DNA of 57,017 nt from Ichthyophonus hoferi (GCA_002751075.1 NAOQ01000162.1:74980-131996); one strand, 5' to 3'. Counted from the stretch's first letter, positions 34,964-47,652 are shown. Made by a program: numbers and translations. Notes: generated by a model from the letters alone, not told the origin.

Positions 34964-37900
34964 TCACAACTCATCTTTAGTCTCCTCCTTCTTTCCCTTC
35001 TTCGCAGGTTTCTTTCCTCCTTTAGTAGTCGTCTTCTTACCCTTGGGCTCTTCCTTGGATCCCTTTGTAGTCTTGGCCTTCTTTCCAGCTGGCTTCTTAG
35101 AGCCAGTCTCATCCACTTTCGGCTTGGCCTTCTCCTTCTCTACCACTTTCTCTGTAACATTTTCTCCGTTTACATTAAGCTCAATCTTGGTAGCATTAGC
35201 AGAGGTTTCGTTAGTGTCCAGAGTAGCATTCAAAGTAGAATTATTATCACCTATAGTAACATTAGCCACGGGGGCAGGGGGGGGAGGAGGGGCAGGAGTG
35301 TCCTTTAGTGCTTTAATCTCACGGTTCAGCTTGCGAGCCTTGAATTGCAGCTCACTGACCTTAAGCACTGGTTCCTGGGTAAGGGGCTATATATATATAT
35401 ATATATATATATTAGTATGATACAATAACAGTGGGTGTACTTAAAATAATAATCCGATATAATAATTGTTTGTACAATATGACAGATAAAATCCTAACAT
35501 ATAAATAGGTTAGGAATGATATGGTTATAAGTTATAGTCCATTCTCCATCCATGTATACTAACAATAAAACAAGTATGCTATAGTTTAACCATAAAGGAT
35601 ACAGATATCAAACTATACTAGCAGATAAAATAATTAGAATATTATATTATATTACATTATTCATAAGACATGTATACCAACTATCACCCATATACCCTTA
35701 CCGTAGTTTTCTGCTCCTCGATTTTCTTGTTAAGCCAAGCCTCGATTTCATTCACTGATTTGGCTACCTTATCATATGCCTCCTGGGTAAAGAACTTCGT
35801 AGCCTGTAATTGGATATTATAATTAATTAATTAATTGATAATTACTATTTAGTCATTTATTACATAATTAAGTGTGTATTGGCTTAGGAATTTGTAAGTT
35901 TGAAGCCTAAAAATATAAGGCCTTTATTAGAAAACCAATCAACAATACGAACAAAAGAGAGAGAAAGTATATAACAATCAATAATGGCGACAGACCAACA
36001 TACCTCATCCATATTTTTTACTCTAATAAGCCTCTTGAATGCCTTTTGGAGGTCAATAATAGCCTGTGGCCTGGCAAGGAGTTCTGTAATGTGATTGGTG
36101 TATTAATATTAGTATATGGCTTGCTTGTTGTATATGGTTTGTATAAGATATTATATTATATAAGATCACATTATATAATATTATATATATATATATAGGG
36201 GGGAGGGGAGGGAGGGGTAAAAGTCGGTAGAGAAAAGTAAAAATAGTGAGCTTAATCTATTCAAATGAAAATGTTCATGTTTGTATATTTACTTTACTAT
36301 ATTGTCATAAAAAAACTTAGTGCAGATAGACAAACCATAGTTAAAATCAACTACAAATAAAGATACACACACATAAATCTACATAATGTATTTATATAAT
36401 ATAATATAATGCAACATAACAACAGATACAATATCTGTACTTCAAAAACTCAAATATTATTGCATTCATATCACGCATAGTATATTTAAATATTTACTAT
36501 ATCGCCATAATAAAACCTAACAATATAGCTGAAACATAATTACAATCACAATCACACACACATATAAATCTACATACATATACATTTATAAAACACAACA
36601 TAATATAAAATAACATACCATCTCTGCGCTTGAAAAGATCGCGGGTCATAGTAGTAATATTATCCGACTTGGCTCTGTACTTGTCTGTGGTGGTTGCAAC
36701 TCCTTCTTCATATAGCCAATCACTGATCTTGCCGAGTTCAACGCGAATCTCATCCAACTGCATTCATTAGTGCTTAGTAATTTTAAAAATAAAAATAAAA
36801 ATGATTGTGTAGGAATAAAAGAAAAAGTAAGTATAAGACTATAGAAAGCATGACTAGGATGTATGTATGCATGCCCATAGTAATAATAATAACAACAATA
36901 ATAGCACAATACGTACCTGTTCAGTAGCGCTCACTTCCGCTATTCCCTCTCCTTCTAGTTCGTCATACATAGCATAGATGCTACTTTCAAGCTTGTGCTT
37001 GGCCTAGGCATCCCCCGAGGGTTAATTTACATGATCTCACTAACTATCACTCTCTTTCATTGACCTAATTCTTGGTATTAGTCTATTTTTATATATACAT
37101 ATATACGTAGCAATATAGTTATTACCCATCATAGCAACAAGTATTATATAACATTATATTGGATTCCCCTAAGACTAACTCACATGAACTTACTATTATA
37201 CCTTATTCTCCAATTTACAAATCTTCATACACACACACAGACCATACCAAAAAATACCATATAGCATTGTATTGGACCCCTTAATTCTATGTGAAATTTC
37301 ATGCCATGTGCTCACCTCCATGGCCTGCATGCGCTCTACTTCTCTAACACGGATGGAAGTGAGTCTGTAATAGATAATGATTGGGTTAGGTTAGTCGTCA
37401 ATCAATATATTAATTAGCAATAATCACTGAACCAATACCTATTAATCCTCTTAAAACCCAATTCATATGAAATGATTAGTCATCGTTACCGAAAATTAAC
37501 TTCAATTCATTCCAATTAGTGCATAGCAATAGCAATCCTACAGATATTAATATATAAATCCATTGTACCTTTCCTTGGCCTCGTGCATTTCAACTCCACC
37601 AGGCAGAGAAATCTCTAAGTGAGTCACGCCCAGCTTGAGCTCTACCTTCTTGATCTTGGGTTTCTCGGGTTTGGCTTCCTATGTGTATGATAGTAGGATG
37701 GTATATGTTGGTAAAAAGATGGATATATATTTGGTACTAGCATCCCTTTATAACTTATATTCTATTGATACAGCGCGTCTACATTATACAATATATAAAT
37801 ATATATCTATCAGAAACTCAACAAGAAAGAGAATGAGGAGATAGATTTGAATCAAAAGTATACTAATACTATAGACCAGGTAACGGTAAAAGAGAATACA

Positions 37901-40900
37901 GATATATACACTACACTACACACCAATACACACATACCTTCTTAGCCTCTTTGACAGTACTATTGCTATTTGTAACATTAACATCTATCTTGGTGTCGTT
38001 CTTGTCTACCGAATGAAATTTAAACTTCACTCCCTTAGCCTCTTTCTCCTCAGCATCTGCATTAATCGGAGTACCTTCTTCTTCAACCTGTCATTGTGTT
38101 GGCTCTTGTAATTAGTTAACACGTCGTTATTGGTTACCGTTTAATTAAATCAATAAAACAATTACCAAAAATTTCTATCAGCTGATTGGCTATAAAACAT
38201 GACACCGTATTGGCCCCTGGCTTTTAATTACCACTTATTTACTGGTCACAATTTAATTAGTTTAACCAAGGAATAACCTAATTTCTCTATCAGCTGGTTG
38301 GTTATAAACAGGGCCAGTAGAAAAGCGCCATTAAAAATATAAAGATTGCCTTATTGGTGCGGTTAAAATAACCTTCATTGGATATTACTTAATTAGAACC
38401 AATTCTTACATCAACCTATTCAGCCACAATAAAACTTCAAATTAGATCATTGCACCATATTCCTAGCCCTATTTAAAACACAAAAATGTACGTCTAACTA
38501 CAATGATATATATATATAGTAGCAGTCTAAACCATACACCATTAACAACAGTTAACCGTATCAAATATCATATCATATCCCATAACCTACCGTGGCCTCC
38601 TCATCCTTCTGCAGTCCTATAATGTCTTTCACCTTGCCAAGCATTTTACCTATACAGTAGTTGGGTCTTTGTTACTATATAATCCATCAAAAATATCCAA
38701 GGAAAGTAAATTTATCTAATTAACTTATTGTGCCCCATTTTTAATCTTCTCTTGTACCATGGAATATAAGGACATATCATATCCTACTATATCATGACAT
38801 ATGCGTACACATCTGGCCATACCATACTATAATATACTATATTCTATCATACTATACTGTAGCATAGCAACAATATATACGTACTGGCTAGAGTTTCAGG
38901 AAGAGAATCATTGAAAGATGCAGTGGCGGAAGCAACCTTTAGGATTCCACTGTAATCGATAGAGAATCGAACCTATAACCCGAAAGAACCGTTCGTGAGT
39001 CATATGGAGCAAAACCGGCTTATCTTCCTATTAATTAGTTGGAGTTTTGAGTATGTATGTGGCCGAGTTAATGGTATAATATAATATGATATAGCATAAT
39101 AGAGTATATAGACATATTTAGGCTAGTAGGGTAATATATATATATATATATATATCCTCCTGATTTATACTTAAGTACCCTATAGTATCTTATCATTCAC
39201 AATTACAGGTAACAATATTATAATAATCTAAGCATAATCCATCTCTGAGCAATGCTTTCATACATATACATATACAAACATATTATGGCTATAGTTATAA
39301 TGGAGGGAAGCGAAAGTCATACATGATGGAGATAAAAGATAGGAGTTAGAGACCATACGCACTCTGTGATATTTAATGCCATGAGATATAATAGCACGTA
39401 CATATACATATACATCTATACATACACCCACCTTTGTTCCCAAGTACTCCATGTTTTCGTATTTTTTAATGGCATCAGTAAGACCAGTAAGGGAGACCTG
39501 CATAAGATTTTGACAACCAACGGTTCTATGGGTTGCCAGCGATAAAATTAATATACCAGAATATAATATATTATATTATACAATACCATCATATCCTATA
39601 TCATATCCTTTTTATATATAGCACAACTCTTTTCTGCCTATCTATTTGCTACAATTATACATATACATCACTACAAGGTTACTCGTTTTACATTCATTAT
39701 ACACATTGTATTATAAAATAATTGTACTATATATATTTATGTGGGTATGTGGGCAGTTATTTTGACTAATAAAACACTTTTCTTTACTACAGTCTCTTAG
39801 CGAGATATCAATGTATTTTAAAATGCACAAATATATAAACAATATGCATTCAAAAATAAATACAGTAGCAATTGTTATCCTTTCATGAACAGGTCGATTC
39901 TCAGCTTTATAGTATAACATATATAATAATATACAACACTCACTCTTTCTGGGCCTTGGACAGGAAATCGAGATCACCGTAAGATACGGTGAAGTTGAAA
40001 TCATGTACATGACGTTGGAAACCCAGCAACTGTATATATAATCGGTAAATAGGGATGCGGTTGTAGTCAATAACCACAGGTGATAATGCAATATATATTT
40101 ATATACTCAAGTGTACAGTTTTAATAATAATTATTTATGTTGGTCAGTCTTCTGTAACATTGATTTGAGTATTATAACAGAATATATGATAGCATATTAT
40201 TAACATTACTATATAAAAACATACATACATACATACCTTAACTTCAGGGTACTTGTCCTGAGTGGGGTAAAGGACTCTGGTGACGTTGGTTTCTGCAAAA
40301 CATGACATTAATACCAATCCTATTAATACACATTATAATCCAATGACGCGTTTCATGTATGTTAGATAAATAATACTTAATATTAATTAAAAGCAGATAA
40401 TCAATAAATAGAATATACTATATTATAATCGAGATTTTTACTGGCCTATGCATATATTAGGGTAAAACATATTCTATTACAATATTAATTCAATAAAATA
40501 CGTGTTTACTCACTTTTAGAATCATCAGCATTGGGGTAGGCAACCTGTGAAGTAATATGATTGAAACAAGTAAGTACGAGCAGACTAGTGGATTAGAGTA
40601 TGCAGAGCAGTGTAAAAAATAAACATGAAGTTAGAGGACCATCTAGAGAATATATCTAGATTGGATAGATATAATACAATACAATACAGTACAACTTATT
40701 ATGTACCCTATATGCTATACACAAATATATTTAATACATTTTAAACACCTACACTGATAGGGTAGAGAATGGTATCTTCTACAATAAACTCTTTCACTCT
40801 GAATCCTTTGCTGAAGGCAGCAGCCCGCAAAACAGCACCTAAAAGAAAACATATTGTTAGTCATATATTGCATATATACTATATAAGCCAAAGTATAAAA

Positions 40901-43900
40901 TCGTGTACTATACCATACAATACAGCACCTAAGAAAAATACATTATCAATCAGATATTGCATATATACTACAATATGGTCGCATACATACATACGTATAT
41001 ATATGGATATGGATATATAAAAATATAAAATCATGCACTATATACCTCACCTCCTCTCTAGTATGTTGGTCCTATCAATAGTCTTATTCCATTATATATG
41101 GATCATATATGTACATATATATAATATATTATACCCTCTAACTATATCTCTCTGTTTCATACAGATAGAAACGCGTATCCAATAATAGATTAAATATATG
41201 ATATGCATACATCTAGCTCATACATAAATACAGACATATATATATCACCAGATCCTATAAAACACCAATGGAAAATAATTAGTAGATTAGGGAAAGTAGG
41301 CACATGACTACCACTTGTCACCACCGCTTTTATCTCACAATATATATATGGGAATATAATAAAAATAGATAAGAATAACCAATCATTTACACATAATATT
41401 TTCAATATTTTAAGCACAAAAACCTACCAATGGCAGCTCCCTCATCCGCATTAATACTCTTGCCCAACTCTTTGCTGTAATGAACACCCCATCATATCAA
41501 TTTTGGCCAATTTCCTGAAAATTACAATCAGATTACATTTTCTATAACCTACTAGAGCTAGATATATATTATTATCTCTTTTAACATTTGACTATAACCT
41601 AATAGGTTCTACTATATTCTACTATGTCATAGCATAACGCATACGTTATATTCTTTTTCAACATGAAAAAGGAACATATACACTATAGTATAATGCTATA
41701 CCCTACCATATTATCTTCACTTACCCTCCAGCCACATCAGTAAGCATAGACTGAACCTTAGGAATACGCTGGGAGCCACCAAACATGATCACGTCATGCA
41801 CATCTTCCTATTGGTTGGCATATAAGACATACGGTTAGGAATGGGTGAATGAGTGGACCTAGAGCAATCTTATATTATATTGGGTTATAGCATACGGCGG
41901 GTTTGTTGTTGAACTAAATCGTGTAACTATAAATATAAACAATCTGTATTATTATTGTTAATAATAAATTACAATACATTGAACCTTAAAATAAAGCAGT
42001 GATTACATGATATTCCCCTGCATAAATATAACATCAACCAATGCAAAAAAAAAAACACAATAAAATATAATAGAATATATACATACAATGTTCATATTAG
42101 CAGCTACTAGAGCGTCAGTAACTGGTTTGGCAGCCCTAGCAAACAGATCCTCACACATGGTCTCAAATTCGAGTCGGGTAATTTTGGTCCGTTCAAAGTC
42201 AACATCGGGTAGAACACCTTCAATCTATAGAGATTGAGAGTGAAGGCATAAAATGAGATGTTTAGATTAGATTGTATATAAAAGTGTAATACAATATAGC
42301 ATAATATGTTATATTATTACGCATTAAAACATAGCACACAATATACATACATAATGTACTACATAACATACCTGAGCAAAGGTCTCTACGTTGGCACTCA
42401 GCACCTCCTTGATTCTCTGGGCTTCCTACAATTCGCCAATAAAATCACAATTAGATATTTAAACTTATTTAAGTTCAATTAAACCATTCTTTGCACCATT
42501 CAACTCTTGTTATAGTTTTGTCTGTTGTTATATATTTTATAGATAGGGTGTATGTAGTATAGTATATTCAGCTACTCATATGTAATTATTGAAGTATGTA
42601 TACTAGTGCAACTATGTATGCATGTATAATCAAACTAATCATCTAAGTGTTTATTGGATTGAACAATTCATTTTAGTTAGCCAACCAAATCCCTCCTAAC
42701 ACAATGATGACGTGATATGCATGAGTATAGTACTAGTTAAGTAATAACATATATGTGCGTGTACGATATAATTTAATTTAATTAAGAGAGATACAGGTAC
42801 GAGTAGTGTTACTATACATACCTTAAGCATCTTAGCCATAGCACGTGGTGACTCTCTGATTTTGATTGAGTGGTCACCCTTCTTCTGCTTCTCAAATAAC
42901 TGCAATTAAATTATATGTAAGTCCAATTAAATGCATGTATTATAATTTAACATAATAATTATATAGTAGCATTATTTCGTACTGTAGCCACTATATCATA
43001 TTATCATTATCGTCTATACATTTATTACATCACATCACGATACTATATTCATCATATAACCATATCCTATCATTACTATTACTATTACTAGATCTAGATG
43101 TAATCCAATCATAATCACACCTTAATAAGATGCTCTTGTAGGCGAAGGTCAAACTCCAACCCACCCAGGGTACGATCGAAAGATAGACTCTGTATGATTT
43201 TATTGGTTAGTGCCAGATGTAGATCTACAGATAATATCGATTAGATCTTGTGTGATTGGATTAGCGTCACAAATTAAAATAATTCAATTAGATAAAAAAC
43301 TTCCTTTAGTAAAGTACAATTATTGGTTGAAATGTTTTTTAAAACAATATGACATAATTAGTGAGTATCGTCAAGATTAATTGCAGTAATCGCTGATTGA
43401 TGTTTAATCGTTTTATGTAGCCAATAAAATAGGTTCAGTGACTGTGATATACACTGTAAACCAACTTATCGCTAATTATAACATGCAGTAATTAGTCTTC
43501 TGACGCATTCTATTGGTCAGTCTTAGAATTGCTAATATGTTCTCTTAAGATTTATGTATACTAACCTAAACCTTCCCACATAAACATAAATATAATATAA
43601 AATAATTATTGGAAACTACCTACCAGCAGGCCGGAGTTCACTATGCTATCATACAACTAATATATCAATTATAATCACAGAATTAAATATAATATATTTT
43701 AGTTTATAGATAATGTCTTAATATCATTCATACTACATTATAGTACATTATATATATATATTGTACACCAATTATAATCGCAAGATAAAATATAACTTAC
43801 TTTAATTTTCAGTCCAGGTGTTTTATCACCAGTCTTCTTAGATCTCATATCATATTCTACTAGTGTAGCGGTGGTATGGCTTGCACCTTGATCGTAAAAC

Positions 43901-46900
43901 AACTATGGAGGGTATATTAATTAGGCATGTCTTTCTACATATATGTTTGATATTTAAGATCCGCTTATATATATACATTGACGTACGTGTGGATTTTAAA
44001 TTTTAATATCGGTTTAAAAAACAAAGAGTATGCAAATGGGTGAGTTGTAATAAAAGGTGAGGCAGAATATGATTGGACAGAAGGGGAAACTAACCACATT
44101 CATCGGCTTATCCATGAACCTCTCCTGGTGGAATACACCATAGCCCAGGGCCACTGTAAACCAATCATCGTGAGTAGATATAAACATATAAATATAAGAT
44201 GCAATCAATACACCCATATATATAATATAATAAAGATCTAAAATATATTTTAACTCAGCTCTTTTCTTCCATTTTTCTCTCTTTTTCTCACTTATTCTTA
44301 TAATATAGTCCAATCAACATATCGAAACCTACCGGCAGTGTTATCATCTAAGAGCTGAATAACGTTGATTCCTACAAGATCGGCAGCATAGAGAAGGGCC
44401 TGTATAGAACAGGTATAAGCTACACAATATATACAGTAATGTGGAATGGTAAGCTGTTACACAATGGCAAGCATTTACAATTAAGATAGTGAAAAATATA
44501 TAAAATTTCGGTAATGACAAGTTCAAACAATTTCTTCCAATGAAATAAAGCCAATTTACATTCTTATTGGATTGAATTGTTTTTTAAAAATACATAAATT
44601 GGTTGGAAACTTTCACACCTCTATATGTATTGGAAGATTGTCATGCATATTACATCGTAAGTTATTTTTCTGAAAGGGAATTATATCAAAGCAGTCAACT
44701 GGATACTGATAAGTATAGTATGTAGTATGAGGGATCTGGTAGGTATGATGATCAAATTACAGCTGACTATATATTCTTCTATTTTATCAATCATATAGCA
44801 TGCTTACTAACCTGACGTTCAGCCTGACCCCAGAATGCAGGTACAGTAATGACCACCGAGTTCATTGGCTCACCGGCAAATTCACTTCCCATATCTCTCT
44901 GTGAGGGTGTAGATATAGCTATTAATATATATATATATAATATGATAAATGTAATATGATACAAAAACAAAACAAAACAATATATATCAAACTATACTAT
45001 AATGTAGATAAGTATCCGTATTATAAGGACATAATACAACCACATTGAAAAGCATATACATAAACCCTTTTTCTCATACACATACTGCCCTACATTACAC
45101 TACATTATTTTACCCTATCCGACAACACATCACACTAAACCCTAATATAACATATCATATCTTACCGTATTCTCCAAGATCATAGCCACCAATTCCTCTA
45201 CAGAATAGACACCCTGATCGGTCTGGAATGCAACTGTGTTTCTTTCAGTTGCAATCAATTTATGTTGAGGGAACTGAAGGAGAGAAGAATATATTGCTTA
45301 AGAATTATATACACTTATTATCTCATTAAAAAATCATATGTGGTTAGAGTTACATTTGTAACATATAAAGTATATCTAAAGATAAGCCATATATAGAGTT
45401 CAGAGTGAATATATGCAATGGGGCAAAAGCATGGCGAGAGACAATTGGATTAAGATCATTCAGACTAATATCTGAAATCGAATAAAAGAAAGTGAGAGAT
45501 ATATGCACTTAGAACTATACAATCACTAACATGAACCCATGTATAATATATATCCGATATAAAGGAGAGAAGAAAGAAGTGAAAGAAAGAGCAAGGTGGG
45601 ATCTTAGTTCTATAATTAGTAGTATGTATACACTGAAGTAGGGTTATCTTTGACCGTAAAGATCAATCTATACAAACATCAAAATGAACCTTTATGCATA
45701 TTATCTTTACGTATTATATATATATATATAAGCGCGTGTGACCTGTTCATAGAACCGACCAATTAGGTACATAGATCTACACATACCTNNNNNNNNNNNN
45801 NNNNNNNNNNNNNNNNNNNNNNNNNNNNNNNNNNNNNNNNNNNNNNNNNNNNNNNNNNNNNNNNNNNNNNNNNNNNNNNNNNNNNNNNNNNNNNNNNNNN
45901 NNNNNNNNNNNNNNNNNNNNNNNNNNNNNNNNNNNNNNNNNNNNNNNNNNNNNNNNNNNNNNNNNNNNNNNNNNNNNNNNNNNTAATTAGTAGTATGTAT
46001 ACACTGAAGTAGGGTTATCTTTGACCGTAAAGATCAATCTATACAAACATCAAAATGAACCTTTATGCATATTATCTTTACGTATTATATATATATATAT
46101 AAGCGCGTGTGACCTGTTCATAGAACCGACCAATTAGGTACATAGATCTACACATACCTGTTGCTGGTAGCGGGCCACCAAAGGGTGATCAAAGCGTAGA
46201 CCCAATAGGCCAGGTAGAAACTCAAAGAGAGTACCGGGATAGCGAAGACCCTATATAGATACCATGAGGTCATTATGGCGTCATACATAAAATAGTTGTA
46301 TTATCTTAATGTATATACATATATATCTATTAATTAGCACAAACCTCACAGCAGACTTAGCATGATTACAAAACAACTTCACCCAATCATTCAACGGAAG
46401 TATATGTATGTATCTATGTGAGTGAGTATATAGGTATATAATACATAGTAGTGCCAAGGACTTGAATGTGTGTATATATACATACATATAATAGCACAAC
46501 AACCTACCGCAGACTTGGCAGGGTTACCAAACAGCCTCTCCTTCTGGTTCAACAGGATGGCGTTAGGTGATTTTCTCTTCGACTCATTGTTCAGTACTAT
46601 ATCAGCGGCCACACCCCGCTTGACAAGTCCTACCTTGACCCATTGACTACCTAGGTCGATAGACAAGACACCAATGGCTTGCACGACAGAAAGAAGGGCT
46701 GTAGGTATATTATAGTAGATGAGTGAGGGAGTGGGAGAGATTATGTATGATAGATATTATGAAAATATACTAGGTAAGTATGCCAGTATATATATATACC
46801 CTAAAAGATAATATAATAAACATACTAAACATAAGTTATTAGAGAATGTAGGACTATCTTATAGGGCCAATAAAGTGTATATCGGTCTGGCAGTAGTGAT

Positions 46901-47652
46901 ATCTACCAATTAAAACTATACAAGGGGGTATAAAATAGATATAGGTTTATAAAATAACTGTGATAATGCTTGATGTATGAAGCAATAATGAAGCAATATC
47001 AATATTTTCTGAAATATTATTAATATTGTATATTATATTATTGATTTTGAATATCACATAATGGCAAATACAACGACAAATAGGAGGGTGATTTAAAAGG
47101 GCTGGTTGTGGTTGAAGAAAAGATGACAGTGGTGTTTCATTCAAAGATATATATAAATAAATAAATAAATAAAGGACTTGGACTAAAATATAGTCAAGGT
47201 AAAAATACAATGATTGATCATAGTTAATACAACAAGGATTCAAAAATTGAAGAATAAAATAGTAAATGAATGTATATAAACTAAGATGTAGATGAATAGG
47301 AAAACATGTGTAAGGAATTCCTCAGACTCGCTAAGAAATATATGTCAACAGAAACAACACCTTACAAACAGACACAAGAAAATAGTTACTCTTAGACTAG
47401 GTACAGGTGCAAGTTTTAATACCTAGACTCACACTCACACTCACATAAAACAAATATATCCCAAACCAAAACTCCACAGTAGTAAAAATAACCAAAAAAA
47501 CTCAAGTATACAAAAGTTGCTGTAGTGTGTGTGGCAATTGAAGTGAGTACATATATGCAAACAAGTATACCCATGTTTGTAAATAATAATAATATATAAA
47601 TATATTACTTACCTAAGCCTAAAAACAACACGAATTGTGCTCGTGAAAGCAT
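34964..47652 (-). CDS. HYOU1: Hypoxia up-regulated 1 / GRP170-type ER HSP70 chaperone
   Basis: ER-lumen large HSP70 that acts as holdase and as nucleotide exchange factor for BiP. 29 coding exons, minus strand: 47613-47652, 46508-46698, 46158-46250, 45166-45273, 44812-44898, 44333-44399, 44095-44153, 43801-43902, 43121-43189, 42822-42899, 42372-42425, 42087-42224, 41725-41807, 41428-41474, 40753-40838, 40514-40544, 40237-40292, 39944-40029, 39432-39525, 38885-38972, 38591-38649, 37938-38087, 37569-37678, 37316-37364, 36917-37003, 36619-36757, 36004-36083, 35702-35803, 34964-35386. Phases are consistent throughout, giving 951 aa (human 999). Signal peptide 1-21 (MLSRAQFVLFLGLALL). Nucleotide-binding domain with SIDLGSQWVKVGL, LDDNTA, FDRTLGGLEFD, RESPRAMAKML, VIMFGGSQRIPKVQ and GKSINADEGAA. 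Substrate-binding domain with HDFNFTVSYGDLDFL. The charged loop, helical lid and an acidic/basic tail with about six NxS/T sequons follow, ending KDEL. Exon borders were set by AG/GT plus family alignment; a gap lies in intron 3. Confidence 0.95.
35387..35415. repeat. (AT)n tract at the last HYOU1 intron acceptor
   Basis: (AT)n from 35,389 to 35,412 directly abuts the last intron's acceptor (TATATAG before CCCCTTACC), so the acceptor has no ordinary pyrimidine tract. FCF2 intron 4 has the same layout at 52,818-52,834. Confidence 0.7.
36293..36655. repeat. Tandem duplication across the donor of HYOU1 exon 36619-36757
   Basis: Two diverged direct copies, about 36,293-36,452 and 36,484-36,655. 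Both contain TATTTACT(T)TACTATAT, GCCATAAT/GTCATAAA, CACACACATAAATCTACAT, AATATAA and then the exon-end block (CTGCGCTTGAAAAGATC in the real exon, CTGTACTTCAAAAACTC in the intronic copy). The copy therefore carries a degraded exon 3' end plus donor-side intron sequence. Confidence 0.65.
37140..37325. repeat. Probable tandem duplication near the HYOU1 exon 37316-37364 donor
   Basis: The segment TATAACATTATATTGGATTC (about 37,148) is repeated as TATAGCATTGTATTGGACCC (about 37,260), and the similarity runs toward the exon edge (ACCTTATTCTCC against CACCTCCATGG). More diverged than the other cases. Confidence 0.45.
38108..38335. repeat. Tandem repeat inside a HYOU1 intron
   Basis: Two copies (about 38,135-38,215 and 38,240-38,330) share TTTAATTAA/TTTAATTAG, ACCAAAAATTTCTATCAGCTGATTGGCTATAAA against ACCTAATTTCTCTATCAGCTGGTTGGTTATAAA, and a GGCC end. 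They lie within the 503-bp intron between coding exons 38,087 and 38,649. Confidence 0.7.
40828..41046. repeat. Tandem duplication across the acceptor of HYOU1 exon 40753-40838
   Basis: On plus, AACAGCACCTAAAAGAAAACAT (real exon start and acceptor) recurs as TACAGCACCTAAGAAAAATACAT at about 40,920, and both are followed by CAGATATTGCATATATACTA-like sequence and by ATAAAATCRTGYACTATA. On the sense strand both copies present CTTAG/TTTAG before GTGCTGT, so a duplicate acceptor and exon start sit upstream in the intron. Confidence 0.75.
43624..43656 (-). other. Candidate 33-nt cassette exon in HYOU1
   Basis: Minus-strand segment encoding LYDSIVNSGLL between ATATTAG and GTAGGTAG. It is open, phase 0 at both ends and 33 nt, so inclusion would add 11 residues between LKIK and SLSFDRTLGG. 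Family alignment (human LQIRGVGFDRTLGG) fits best without it, so I left it out of the main model. Its first residues echo the start of the preceding exon (LFYDQG), and it lies beside a duplicated junction. Confidence 0.35.
43668..43820. repeat. Tandem duplication across the donor of HYOU1 exon 43801-43902
   Basis: On plus, CAATTATAATCGCAAGATAAAATATAACTTACTTTAATTTTCAG (43,769-43,816) covers the real donor and exon end. It is mirrored by CAATTATAATCACAGAATTAAATATAATATATTTTAGTTTATAG (43,667-43,710). The copy sits immediately upstream, in sense, of the candidate cassette exon. Confidence 0.7.
45613..46159. repeat. Perfect 176-bp direct repeat on both sides of an N gap
   Basis: 45,613-45,788 and 45,984-46,159 are identical base for base by eye, including a 15-bp TA microsatellite. 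The left copy ends at the gap and the right copy begins at it. The right copy ends two bases inside the exon 46158-46250 donor edge. It is either an unmerged contig overlap or a real recent tandem duplication of about 371 bp that would carry a second copy of that exon inside the gap. Confidence 0.9.
45789..45983. other. Assembly gap (195 N) inside a HYOU1 intron
   Basis: A run of N in the intron between coding exons 46158-46250 and 45166-45273. The exon phases on both sides join correctly and the family alignment has no missing block there, so no exon needs to be hidden in it. Confidence 0.98.
46330..46560. repeat. Tandem duplication across the donor of HYOU1 exon 46508-46698
   Basis: On plus, TAGCACAACAACCTACCGCAGACTTGG with the following exon sequence through CTGGTTCAAC (46,491-46,553) is mirrored by TAGCACAAACCTCACAGCAGACTTAGC through CATTCAAC (46,336-46,396). 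Translated, the real exon end reads LFGNPAKSA and the intronic copy reads LFCNHAKSA with a GTGAGG donor after it. Confidence 0.8.

Noticed and set aside
38940-39000. TTCGATTCTC on the minus strand looked like a tRNA T-loop.
   Set aside because: The arms do not pair, no anticodon stem could be drawn, and the sequence is the start of a HYOU1 exon (VRFSIDYSG).
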